A stretch of 64,000 nucleotides of DNA. It comes from Methylococcaceae bacterium. GTDB lineage: Bacteria > Pseudomonadota > Gammaproteobacteria > Methylococcales > Methylomonadaceae. The notes under the pieces are model-generated. The model had not been told where the DNA came from and ran no database searches. It saw only the letters and a program-made list of their open reading frames with translations. A program made the translations under genes and the position numbers. Position 1 is the first letter of the stretch, and every line of letters starts with the position of its first letter. Where the stretch lies: positions 20,513 to 84,512 of the forward strand of contig JAKIUK010000008.1 in the NCBI GenBank assembly GCA_021647585.1, written 5' to 3'. Shown piece after piece: positions 9,149-18,599 of this stretch.

Positions 9149-9715
9149 CTAATCATCTTCCCATTCCCATTCGTTGGCACTAAGCCGAACATCAAAACGA
9201 CATGCTTTAGCATCTATGTCGCGCTCCATCCATTTAATATGGTGCGCTCCGTTTATGTTACTCAAACAACCTTCGATAAACCCCCATCCTGTCCAGCAAA
9301 CTGGTTTTTCTATAGGACCATGACCATCTGCGTTTAAAATATCATAAAATACACAGTGACAAATATATGCATCCTTATCTTCCAATTTAATTTCGTATGC
9401 AAAACCAAGATTACGGAGTGTCACAGTAAGAATTTCTGTTGCAATTTTGGTATCCTTACCTTCGGTGAACATAACACCAATTTCGCGCCCAATTACACGC
9501 AACAAAGCAAACGCTCCTTTCTTTCCAACAACTTCTTCAAGTTCGTTTCCTATGTCATAAACGAGCCGTGGACTAGGCGGTTGGGTACGATCTGCATCTT
9601 GCACTGTATGTAATAAACCTATTGCTCTTTCGCCAATCAATCCACGCAGCTTATCGAGGATAATGTCAAGAACCTGCCAACTTAACTGTTGAATGTCTTC
9701 ATCACTTTCAGTCAT
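9149..9715 (-). CDS. V4R-like (4-vinyl reductase fold) protein, function unknown
   Basis: A 188-residue soluble protein without signal or membrane segments. The C-terminal half has the pattern seen in V4R/BchJ-type small-molecule binding domains: CHCVFYDILN, then WTGWGFIEGCL and KACRFDVRL. The N-terminal half is helical and includes a GKKGAFALLRVIGREIG segment. Cysteines at about 119, 121, 139 and 149 could bind metal, as in some V4R proteins, but this is inferred. It ends one base from the putA stop on the opposite strand. The family call is tentative. Confidence 0.55.
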   Translation of the reverse strand: MTESDEDIQQLSWQVLDIILDKLRGLIGERAIGLLHTVQDADRTQPPSPRLVYDIGNELEEVVGKKGAFALLRVIGREIGVMFTEGKDTKIATEILTVTLRNLGFAYEIKLEDKDAYICHCVFYDILNADGHGPIEKPVCWTGWGFIEGCLSNINGAHHIKWMERDIDAKACRFDVRLSANEWEWEDD

Positions 9716-9914
9716 TATGTCGCACCATATAACAAGTATATAAAAGGAAAGAAAAGGATTATAATAGAGTAGTCGGCCTGCTTTAGCAATACCTTTTCCA
9801 ATAATAAACTAACTGCCAGGAATAGCAGCTTGAATGTCAAGCAACAAATAAACTACAATCTAAACTTTCCCTTTTTAGTTGTCTGTTTATAGGGGCTTAT
9901 ACTAAGGAACTATC

Positions 9915-10118
9915 ATGCTTATGCTTCCAGACATTTTTCAAATCGTTATCACAGGATTACTGATTCTGGTGCCAATTGCCTTGATTTATAAAAAAGCAGG
10001 ATTTAATCCAATGTGGGGAGCTCTTGTGTTCCTGCCAGGGGTTGGCTTACTGTTAATATTTTTACAATTGGCATTATTACCTTGGCCTAACCAAAAGCAA
10101 AGCGGTAGGGAGTTCTAA
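9915..10118 (+). CDS. Small two-span membrane protein A
   Basis: A 67-residue protein with two hydrophobic helices (about residues 8-27 and 35-56) split by KKAGFNPMWGAL. It ends WPNQKQSGREF. An AAGGAACTATC sequence precedes the ATG. Its stop overlaps the ATG of the next gene by one base. The two proteins share the layout K-A-G-x-x-x-x-W, P-x-V, then W-P-N, so they look like an ancient duplication. No function is recognised. Confidence 0.7.
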   Translation: MLMLPDIFQIVITGLLILVPIALIYKKAGFNPMWGALVFLPGVGLLLIFLQLALLPWPNQKQSGREF

Positions 10119-10321
10119 TGGAAATCCTATTCTTTTTTCTACTGCCATTTTTTATTGTTTTTACACTCTGGCTAGGTTCTAAAATTTTAGAAAAAGCAGG
10201 GATCGATAAAAAGTGGGTTTTTTGTCTTTTAATCCCGGTGGTCAATATTTTTATGATTTGGGCTTTTGCCTTTAGCAACTGGCCAAATTTAAAAGACGAT
10301 GTGGAACAGGATCTAAATTAA
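10118..10321 (+). CDS. Small two-span membrane protein B
   Basis: A 67-residue membrane protein starting on the last base of the preceding stop (TAATG). Helices span about residues 3-20 and 33-52, and a shared KAGIDKKWVF loop and NWPNLK tail match its upstream neighbour. The tail is acidic (DDVEQDLN) whereas that of protein A is basic, which would suit a heteromeric pair. It is followed 16 bp later by a BFD-type ferredoxin gene, so the three are probably one transcript. Function is unknown. Confidence 0.7.
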   Translation: MEILFFFLLPFFIVFTLWLGSKILEKAGIDKKWVFCLLIPVVNIFMIWAFAFSNWPNLKDDVEQDLN

Positions 10322-10337
10322 AACTTGAGAATACTGT

Positions 10338-10523
10338 ATGGCTGATAGTAAACCAAACACACAAGAGCAAATTATTTGTACCTGTACAGGCACAACGAAA
10401 GAGAAAATTGAACAACTTATTGATAAAGGTGCCGACAATTTAAATAAAATATCATCCGCTACTGGGGCTTGTACAGGGTGTGGCTCTTGTAATATTTTAA
10501 TATTGGAATTACTTGAAAAATAG
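10338..10523 (+). CDS. BFD-type [2Fe-2S] ferredoxin-like protein
   Basis: A 61-residue protein with the four-cysteine pattern of bacterioferritin-associated ferredoxin: ICTCTG (C-x-C) near the N-terminus and GACTGCGSC (C-x-x-C) near residue 47-50. E. coli Bfd mobilises iron from bacterioferritin; related domains occur in nitrite reductase and NifU-like proteins. It lies directly after two tiny membrane proteins, an unusual setting, and no bacterioferritin gene is in view. The partner is therefore unknown. Confidence 0.8.
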   Translation: MADSKPNTQEQIICTCTGTTKEKIEQLIDKGADNLNKISSATGACTGCGSCNILILELLEK

Positions 10524-10548
10524 GTTGTGTACTCGGTTCACAAAGTAA

Positions 10549-10570
10549 CCTGAATGATTCAGGCTCTTTT
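10549..10570 (+). terminator. Probable intrinsic terminator after the ferredoxin gene
   Basis: CCTGAA-TGA-TTCAGG forms a six-pair stem with a three-base loop, followed by CTCTTTT. It lies 25 bases past the ferredoxin stop. Confidence 0.5.
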
Positions 10571-10571
10571 A

Positions 10572-10595
10572 GATTCCTCCTCTGATCGGAATGAC
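10572..10595. repeat. Dispersed repeat family A, half copy
   Basis: GATTCCTCCTCTGATCGG followed by AATGAC matches one arm of the family A element also found near 27.5, 33.4, 37.9, 49.4 and 63.7 kb. Confidence 0.6.
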
Positions 10596-10724
10596 GCATT
10601 CTCAGCCGAATGCCCCCAAATTTCACTTCGTAATTAACGTAAACGCTAATACAGTTCAATTTTTCACATGGCGCAAATAAAGTTGAACCTACTCCTTAAC
10701 TTTCCATGTCGTTTACTCTTGTTT

Positions 10725-11300
10725 CTAACCAAAGGAGGCAGGTGGCTTCACCCATGTTGTAAATAGTGAACTTACTATTTTGACAATGGCAAAGATAACC
10801 ACTGTATATATTAATGTTGAAGTTACATATGGAAGATAGTACTGCGCAACTCTTGAGGTATATTCAACCCAGCTTAAATCAGCGAATTTACCTGATAACA
10901 AATAAAAACTACCATTTGAAATAGTAAAAGCGATTGTTGTGGCGGCAAACAGCATACCAAACTGAATCATCAACTCCGTCAACTGCAATGTTTTAAATCT
11001 TGCACAATAACGACCTGCAAGCCATAAAGTTGCATAGGTTGGGATTAAAAAGAGATAGGCCGGAGATATACAATAATCACTAACGCTAAATTGTGAAATT
11101 GCCACATAGTCTATTAATCCAGCTTCTACTAATAATATTGTAAAAAATTTCCAGCCACCTCCCCATAAACCGGCTAAGAAGAAAACTGCTAAGGATGCAT
11201 CCGGCAGAGAAATTGAGTCTCCGAAATGATGAAACCGGGTTGCCAGCATTAACCCTACCAAAGCCAAAGGCATTCTCATTTTTTTGATGTTGATATTCAT
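10725..11300 (-). CDS. btuM: BtuM-like vitamin B12 transporter
   Basis: A 191-residue inner-membrane protein with about six hydrophobic spans. It carries LATRFHHFGDSISLPDAS near the start and a conserved-looking cysteine at position 77 in SVSDYCISPAYLFLIP. BtuM proteins are solitary ECF-type S components that take up cobalamin, and in the Thiobacillus protein a cysteine near position 80 ligates cobalt; Cys77 is the natural counterpart. It follows btuB on the same strand with 75 bp between, under the same cobalamin riboswitch, which supports the assignment. The family call is from memory of the sequence and strong context. Confidence 0.75.
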   Translation of the reverse strand: MNINIKKMRMPLALVGLMLATRFHHFGDSISLPDASLAVFFLAGLWGGGWKFFTILLVEAGLIDYVAISQFSVSDYCISPAYLFLIPTYATLWLAGRYCARFKTLQLTELMIQFGMLFAATTIAFTISNGSFYLLSGKFADLSWVEYTSRVAQYYLPYVTSTLIYTVVIFAIVKIVSSLFTTWVKPPASFG

Positions 11301-11375
11301 AGATTCTCCACTTCATTAAATCCTCTAACACTATTAGTGTTACATAAGTACAAGTATGATCTTTTTTCTAAACAA

Positions 11376-13202
11376 TTAATAGGTATAATTTACTGACGCG
11401 AAAAAATTTCTATCTGCCGTATTAAAGCCTCTATTAGTTTGGTACTGGTCGTTCAATAAATTATTAAGTTTGGCTTTTACAGTCCAGCTATTATTTAATT
11501 GATATGCAGCTCTTATATCCCAGACGACAGAGCCATGTGTCTTAGTTGTTCTGCCACTAAATAGTGTGTATGAGCGATCACCCATCACAGCAAGTGTTGA
11601 CCCTATGGATAAACTATCAAAAAACTTTCTAGTAACATCTAAGCCTAAGTGTAATTGAGAACGATTTGATAAGCGCTCGTTAGTCACACGGTCTTTAGGA
11701 CTTATAGCACTTCCATTCAAAGCAATATTCCAGTCATAAATTTGAGTAGATATTTCTCCCTCTATACCATCAATCTGAGCTTTATCAACATTTACAGCTC
11801 GAAATGTAGTTCTATCAAAACTTATCAAATTATCTATATCAGTATGATAAGCTCTTAACATCCAATTCCCCCAGTCATGCTGCCCTTCAAACCCCACTTC
11901 AAACGTGGTTGATTCTTCAGGATTTAAGTTTGGAGTTCCAAAACCAGGAAAATATAAACTATTAAACGTTGGCGCTTTATAGCCACTACTAAAATTTGCC
12001 ACGAAATCCACATCACTATCAGCAAGCGCAATTCTAAATCCGGCATTACCCGTTACATGAGATCCGAATTGTTCATCTTCGTCACCTCTTACTGAAGCAT
12101 TAAAATCAATTAAATCAAACCAGCGACCGTAATACTCAGCAAAACCTCCTATATCATAGCGATTGCTTTCAGCATATGACACATGGCTTTGCACATGATC
12201 GTCCCTAAAGTCAGAACCTATAATAATTTCATGATTAGAACTTAGGTTTATTTTATTGGATAAGGATACCATTCGGCGTCGAGTATTAAAAAAGTCACCG
12301 TCAAGCTGATCACTTTCATCACGAGATTCACCAAATGTTAAAATAGAAAGCCAGTTATCAAAAAACTGCATATTTGCTGATAAGCCAATATTTTGAATCA
12401 CAAATTCATTTTTATCATTCCCAAAACTAGTATCAAATTCATTTTCACCCTGAGACCTAAGAACAAAACCCTCCGCACTATACTTGTCATTAAATTGATA
12501 ACCTAGTCGAACATTAAAACTGGTGTTTTCATAGCCATCCCTGTCATTATCATTTGAGATAGCAGATGTCGCATTGAAACCAGCGGTTGTTATATGAGAA
12601 GCGCCGACTGAATACCACGCCTGTTTATATTTACCACTCACATTACCACTAACCTGAGCTGTATCATAAGAGCCTCCTCCAGCATCTAAAGATATTGTAG
12701 GTTTATAGTCTTCTTTTTGCTGTCCTTTTCGGGTAAAAATTTGAATCACCCCCCCTATGGCATCAGAACCATATAAACTGGATTGTGAGCCTCTAACAAT
12801 TTCAATACGTTCTATTTGATCAATGGGTAACGATGAAAAAGGAGCTGTTCCCAATGTTGCTGACCCAATACGCACACCATCAATCAACACTAAAACATGA
12901 CCACTAGAAGTTCCACGGATAAAGACACTACTGTTTTTACCAGGCCCACCACTTTCACTGACATCGACACCGGTCGCACGTTTCAGTAATTCGGGTACAC
13001 TTAGCACCTGCAAACGTTCTATATCTTCGCGCGTAAAGACAGTACTAGCGGCAGTTAAACGATCTATGCTCTGATCAGTTCTGGTAGCCGTAACAATAAC
13101 ATTTGGAAGTTCAACTGCTTCTTCAGCCTGTACTTGTATAGTAAAAACAAGTGGAATTAGACTAAGCGCTGATAAGGAAGGAAATAAAAAATTTTGTTTC
13201 AT
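11376..13202 (-). CDS. btuB: TonB-dependent vitamin B12 receptor
   Basis: A 608-residue outer-membrane receptor that brings cobalamin into the periplasm using TonB energy. It has a signal peptide (cleavage after about residue 26), a TonB box NVIVTAT at 35-41, a plug domain with VLVLIDGVRIG and YGSDAIGGVIQIFTRKG, and a beta-barrel ending in aromatic-rich FFASVNYTY. Length matches BtuB (about 600). A cobalamin riboswitch covers its leader and a BtuM-like gene follows, so it is expected to be switched off when B12 is plentiful. Confidence 0.92.
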   Translation of the reverse strand: MKQNFLFPSLSALSLIPLVFTIQVQAEEAVELPNVIVTATRTDQSIDRLTAASTVFTREDIERLQVLSVPELLKRATGVDVSESGGPGKNSSVFIRGTSSGHVLVLIDGVRIGSATLGTAPFSSLPIDQIERIEIVRGSQSSLYGSDAIGGVIQIFTRKGQQKEDYKPTISLDAGGGSYDTAQVSGNVSGKYKQAWYSVGASHITTAGFNATSAISNDNDRDGYENTSFNVRLGYQFNDKYSAEGFVLRSQGENEFDTSFGNDKNEFVIQNIGLSANMQFFDNWLSILTFGESRDESDQLDGDFFNTRRRMVSLSNKINLSSNHEIIIGSDFRDDHVQSHVSYAESNRYDIGGFAEYYGRWFDLIDFNASVRGDEDEQFGSHVTGNAGFRIALADSDVDFVANFSSGYKAPTFNSLYFPGFGTPNLNPEESTTFEVGFEGQHDWGNWMLRAYHTDIDNLISFDRTTFRAVNVDKAQIDGIEGEISTQIYDWNIALNGSAISPKDRVTNERLSNRSQLHLGLDVTRKFFDSLSIGSTLAVMGDRSYTLFSGRTTKTHGSVVWDIRAAYQLNNSWTVKAKLNNLLNDQYQTNRGFNTADRNFFASVNYTY

Positions 13203-13251
13203 AATGTCCTCTGCACCACCCCGTGCAAATAGATTAAATTCGCAGGGAGAA

Positions 13252-13288
13252 CAAAAAACAGAAATAGATAGTAGTTGTTATCTATTTC
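13252..13288 (-). terminator. Intrinsic terminator of the cobalamin riboswitch platform
   Basis: On the minus strand GAAATAGATA and TATCTATTTC form a perfect ten-pair stem around an eight-base loop, followed directly by TGTTTTTTG. It lies between the B12 aptamer and the btuB start, the place of the expression platform, so ligand binding probably allows this stem to form and stop transcription. Confidence 0.8.
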
Positions 13289-13309
13289 GTAAACAGCCCT
13301 CCGCTGCGC

Positions 13310-13500
13310 CGAATAAAACTTTCGGGCAGGTTTCCGGGCTTATAAGTCGATTTTTTCTGATACATCACCTTCCCATATCATTGATACAGTGGTATTTAAC
13401 GTACCTTTAACTTATCTACCGTTGCGGGGGCAGCGTCGGAGTTGTTTCTATGTGAATCGCACCGACTTCCCTTTTAACCCTTAAAAAATATTTTAGGGCA
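13310..13500 (-). promoter_or_regulatory. Cobalamin riboswitch aptamer upstream of btuB
   Basis: Read on the minus strand, the leader holds the conserved B12-aptamer blocks in order: GGGAAGTCGGTGCGATTC, then GCTGCCCCCGCAACGGTA, a CCACTG block, GGGAAGGTG and the B12-box-like AAGCCCGGAAACCTGCCCG. These match the known cobalamin riboswitch consensus closely. It precedes btuB and btuM, which fits B12-dependent repression. Confidence 0.92.
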
Positions 13501-13600
13501 CCAAAAAGTTGAGGAGCGAATTATAGAGAGTTGTGTGGGTAAAGCAAGTTTTTTATTTAAGCATAAAAACCATAATATAAACATGGCTTTATATTAAAAA

Positions 13601-13626
13601 CAGGTATAACGTGGTGAAACTATACA
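13601..13626. repeat. Solo IS481-type terminal inverted repeat
   Basis: CAGGTATAACGTGGTGAAAC followed by TATACAC is the reverse complement of the left end of the IS481-type element at 41376. No transposase is next to it, so it is a leftover end. It adjoins a half copy of the nested palindrome element (13627-13672). Confidence 0.65.
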
Positions 13627-13672
13627 CAAGGATCTTTGGGGCGCAACCCATCAAACCAATATTGATAGAGTA

Positions 13673-15217
<1,545 letters not shown>

Positions 15218-15229
15218 TTTTACTCCCAC

Positions 15230-15867
15230 AAACGGGTATCGAAGTCTTCATTATAAGAATAGTATTAAAAGTATAGATCTCTTCTGTTGAACGCGCTCAG
15301 AATATGTTCAGCAACCAACTGGCGCATCGCTAATTAGGAAAATGTCACAATGTAAAAAAATAATAATAGGATTCATTTATCTTTAAGGCATCTTTTTGCT
15401 TTTAATGCAAATCGAGTTATAAAAGTTATTCTAACTATATTTAGTCGGCTGAGTATAAAATTTCCGTAATTAAAATTTTTCCTCAGTTTGATGGATATAG
15501 AAAATTTATCCTTATAAAGTATAGGGTTTAAAACCATATCTACAGCGAGAGTCCTTTTTTCAACATTTATTTTCTTTAAACATATTCCCAAAAACAAAAT
15601 ATTTTACATGGCTATGAACTAACCCCAGGTTGGGTTGAAAATAGGTTCATAATTAGCTAAACAATTTTCAGCGTGGAAGTGAGGCTTTTGCCTCGCCTGA
15701 ATCATGCCAGACTAAAGCCTCACTTCCAAAAGATAAACTGTGATTTGAATATAACTATGATATTTTTTTATAATTACCGCATGTTCTAACCCGAGACCAC
15801 GGATATCACACAAGTCAAAATATTATTTTTTAACTGATTTTGATGCTAAACTGAACAAAAAATATGG
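15230..15867. other. Gene-free stretch before gcvR
   Basis: No convincing gene is seen; a 74-codon minus-strand frame at 15373-15597 has no family features or ribosome-binding site. It holds a hairpin repeat (15674-15728) and a short REP-like piece, ACTAACCCCAGGTTGGGTT, near 15618-15636. Confidence 0.5.
15674..15728. repeat. Nested palindrome with 15-bp arms
   Basis: TGGAAGTGAGGCTTT and AAAGCCTCACTTCCA are perfect reverse complements 25 bases apart. The left arm overlaps a second, smaller hairpin, GAGGCTTTTGCCTC. The style matches the other palindromes at 18.5, 38.0 and 49.1 kb. Confidence 0.65.
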
Positions 15868-16401
15868 ATGCTCTCTATGCAACTTACTGTTACAGTGTTA
15901 GGAAACAAATCGGCCCACTTTATTGCTGAAATTCTAGCAGCCATTTCTAGCTGTAATTGCAGTGTCTTAGAACTCAGATTATCACGTCTTGCACAATCAA
16001 CTGCGTCCTATTTGTTAGTGGACGGTAATTGGAATCATATCGCTAAACTAGAATCCATTCTCGATAGCCTGCAAAATCGTCTGGAAATACATATACAGAC
16101 TATAAGACCCGAAAGCAGTTATAAAAAGAATGATGGTATTCCGTATTCTCTGGAAACCATTTCACTTGATCGTAACAATGTAATAGAAGACATTACTGCT
16201 TTTTTATTTGAACGTGAAATTGTTGTAGAAGAAGTCAATGCCAGTTGTTACCAGGCGCCTTATATCCAGACCCCAATGTTTTCAACAAAATTCATCCTGC
16301 TAATTCCTCCCGAAGTACGTTTACTTGCTTTGCGGGAAGAGTTTCTTGATTTTTGTGATCACTTAAATATAGACGCCATTATTGAACCCATAAAACGATA
16401 A
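15868..16401 (+). CDS. gcvR: Glycine cleavage system regulator GcvR-like (two ACT domains)
   Basis: A 177-residue protein with two ACT-type small-molecule domains, about residues 5-85 and 92-175 (LTVTVLGNKSAHFIAEILAA at the start). In E. coli GcvR binds glycine and blocks GcvA activation of the glycine cleavage operon. It lies one base before bcp, the same order as in E. coli, which supports the assignment. A second ATG three codons downstream (MQLTVTVL) could also be used. No gcvA is in view. Confidence 0.82.
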   Translation: MLSMQLTVTVLGNKSAHFIAEILAAISSCNCSVLELRLSRLAQSTASYLLVDGNWNHIAKLESILDSLQNRLEIHIQTIRPESSYKKNDGIPYSLETISLDRNNVIEDITAFLFEREIVVEEVNASCYQAPYIQTPMFSTKFILLIPPEVRLLALREEFLDFCDHLNIDAIIEPIKR

Positions 16402-16402
16402 C

Positions 16403-16873
16403 ATGACTAAAATAAGTATAGGCAAGCCCGTTCCTTCCTTCGAAGCTGATTCAACTGGAGACACTCCTTTTCAACTTTCAGAATACCAGGGGAAAAAAAT
16501 AATCATTTATTTTTATCCAAAAGATAACACGCCCGGCTGTACTCAGGAAGGAAAAGATTTTCGAGATAATATTGAACAATTTAAAGCACTTAATACCGTT
16601 ATATTTGGAGTTTCCAGAGACAGCGTTAAAGTACACCAAGGATTTAAAACCAAACAGGAATTTCCTTTTGATCTATTATCAGATAAAGAAGAAAAACTCT
16701 GCCAGTTATTTGATGTTATCAAAATGAAAAACATGTACGGCAAGCAAGTACGAGGCATTGAACGCAGTACTTTTTTAATTGATGAAGAAGGTATTCTGAT
16801 TCATCAATGGCGTAAAGTTAAAGTTAAAATTCATATAGATGAAGTATTAGAAAAAATTACCGAACTATCCTAA
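16403..16873 (+). CDS. bcp: Thiol peroxidase Bcp (peroxiredoxin Q type)
   Basis: A 156-residue peroxiredoxin that reduces peroxides. The peroxidatic site is YPKDNTPGCTQEG with the catalytic cysteine near residue 47. The resolving cysteine that E. coli Bcp carries five residues later is replaced by lysine here, so the enzyme is of a one-Cys type or resolves through another cysteine such as the one near residue 89 (EKLCQLF). Coupled to gcvR by a one-base gap. Conserved segments such as FDLLSDKEEKL and the RSTFLIDEEG strand are intact. Confidence 0.92.
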   Translation: MTKISIGKPVPSFEADSTGDTPFQLSEYQGKKIIIYFYPKDNTPGCTQEGKDFRDNIEQFKALNTVIFGVSRDSVKVHQGFKTKQEFPFDLLSDKEEKLCQLFDVIKMKNMYGKQVRGIERSTFLIDEEGILIHQWRKVKVKIHIDEVLEKITELS

Positions 16874-17034
16874 GAAGTGAGGATTTTATTGTATCCAATT
16901 AGTAAGTTGGTTACGCAACAACGAAAACTGTTACAACCTACTATATTTACCCATCGACCCGATATTGCTAGAATACAAGGCAATTACTCAAGTTTTTCCT
17001 GTACATTCCCTTTTTTTCCTTTGAGAGAAATATT

Positions 17035-18450
17035 ATGAATATCCAATCAACAGGCAATAAAAAACTTTTTGTTTTAGATACTAATATATTGATGCACGAT
17101 CCTTCATCAATATTTCGATTTCAAGAACATAATATTTTTATCCCGATGATTGTTTTAGAAGAACTTGATCGAAGTAAAAAAGGCCTATCCGAAGTATCTC
17201 AAAATGTCCGTCAAGTCAGTCGTTTTCTTGATGAATTAATTCAGGGTGCCAATCAAAAAACGATTAATGATGGCCTCCTTCTATCGCGTATAGAGCATGG
17301 ACCCAATACAGACAGCATCTTAGATGGTCGACTTTATTTTCAAACCAGCCAGTTATCATCGTTATTACCTGATAGCATGCCTGGGCATATTGCAGACAAT
17401 TCAATACTCAATGTTGTTTTGGCACTGGTAAAAAAACATCCTGACGTTAAAGTTGTTTTGGTATCAAAAGATATCAATATGAGAATCAAGGCTGCAGCTC
17501 TTGAACTCAATGCAGAAGATTACCATAATGACCAAACACTTGAAGATATAGACCTACTTTATAGTGGAGCGACGGCCTTACCTAATGATTTTTGGGATGT
17601 TCATGGTAATAAAATGAAGTCATGGCAAGAAGAAGACCGAACTTTCTACAAGCTAACAGACGCGCTGGTTACTGACTGGTACCCAAACCAATATCTCTAT
17701 ATGGAAAATGAATCAAATTTTGAAGCGATTGTCAGATTTTGTGATGGAGAAACCGCTACCCTGGAATTGGTTAAAAACTATCGAAATAAACATAATAATA
17801 CTTGGGGAATTACTGCTAAAAACAGGGAGCAAAATTTTGCACTCAATGTATTATTAGATCCAGATATAGATTTCGTGACATTACTCGGTACTGCTGGCAC
17901 GGGTAAAACATTACTGGCCCTTGCAGCAGGCTTAACCTTGACTATGGAACACAAGACCTATCAGGAAATTATAATGACTCGAGAAACCGTTCCTGTTGGT
18001 GAGGACATTGGTTTTCTTCCTGGTACAGAAGAAGAAAAAATGGCTCCCTGGATGGGTGCTTTAATTGATAATCTGGAACTACTAGGGAGTCGATCAGGAA
18101 GCAATGAGTGGGAGCAGGGAGCGTCACATAACATTTTGATGAACCGGGTAAAGATCAGATCATTAAACTTTATGCGAGGACGTACATTTCTTAATCGCTA
18201 TCTTATTATTGATGAAGCACAAAACCTGACATCCAAACAAATGAAAACACTCATTACCCGTGCTGGACCAGGAACAAAAATCATTTGTATAGGCAACCTG
18301 TCTCAAATTGATACACCTTATCTAACTGCCACCACATCAGGTCTAACATACGTAGTTGACCGTTTTAAAAACTGGCAACATGGCGCACATATTACATTGC
18401 GTAGAGGAGAGCGCTCCCGTCTGGCTGATTATGCTTCTGATATTCTTTAG
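17035..18450 (+). CDS. PhoH-like protein with N-terminal PIN domain
   Basis: A 471-residue fusion of a PIN ribonuclease domain (FVLDTNILMHDPSSI near residues 12-26, then PMIVLEELDRSKKG) and a PhoH-type P-loop ATPase (GTAGTGKTLLALAAG around residue 285; LIIDEAQNLT as Walker B; IGNLSQIDTPYL). PhoH2-type proteins are thought to unwind and cut RNA; the cellular role is not settled. The start has GAGAGAAA upstream. It is preceded by a 160-bp gap after bcp and followed by a palindromic repeat. Confidence 0.9.
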   Translation: MNIQSTGNKKLFVLDTNILMHDPSSIFRFQEHNIFIPMIVLEELDRSKKGLSEVSQNVRQVSRFLDELIQGANQKTINDGLLLSRIEHGPNTDSILDGRLYFQTSQLSSLLPDSMPGHIADNSILNVVLALVKKHPDVKVVLVSKDINMRIKAAALELNAEDYHNDQTLEDIDLLYSGATALPNDFWDVHGNKMKSWQEEDRTFYKLTDALVTDWYPNQYLYMENESNFEAIVRFCDGETATLELVKNYRNKHNNTWGITAKNREQNFALNVLLDPDIDFVTLLGTAGTGKTLLALAAGLTLTMEHKTYQEIIMTRETVPVGEDIGFLPGTEEEKMAPWMGALIDNLELLGSRSGSNEWEQGASHNILMNRVKIRSLNFMRGRTFLNRYLIIDEAQNLTSKQMKTLITRAGPGTKIICIGNLSQIDTPYLTATTSGLTYVVDRFKNWQHGAHITLRRGERSRLADYASDIL

Positions 18451-18463
18451 GAATGAGGATTTA

Positions 18464-18547
18464 TGTAGGACAGACTTCAGTCCGCACAACCGCTGTTAAC
18501 AATTAATATTGTTTGCCATAGCGGACTGAAGTCCGCTATGGCAAAAG
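18464..18547. repeat. Nested palindrome, inner-type 'ACTTCAGTCCGC' copy
   Basis: GACTTCAGTCCGC on the left faces AGCGGACTGAAGTCCGCTAT on the right, each itself palindromic. The same core is repeated with perfect arms at 49070-49145. It lies between the PhoH-like and permease genes, which converge. Confidence 0.65.
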
Positions 18548-18599
18548 TTGATTCATGTCTAAGGCTAAGATTTCTCGTTTCACTCACAATGACATGTTT

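Noticed and set aside
15373..15597. 74-codon minus-strand frame
   Set aside because: No ribosome-binding site, no family feature, and composition like the surrounding AT-rich gap.
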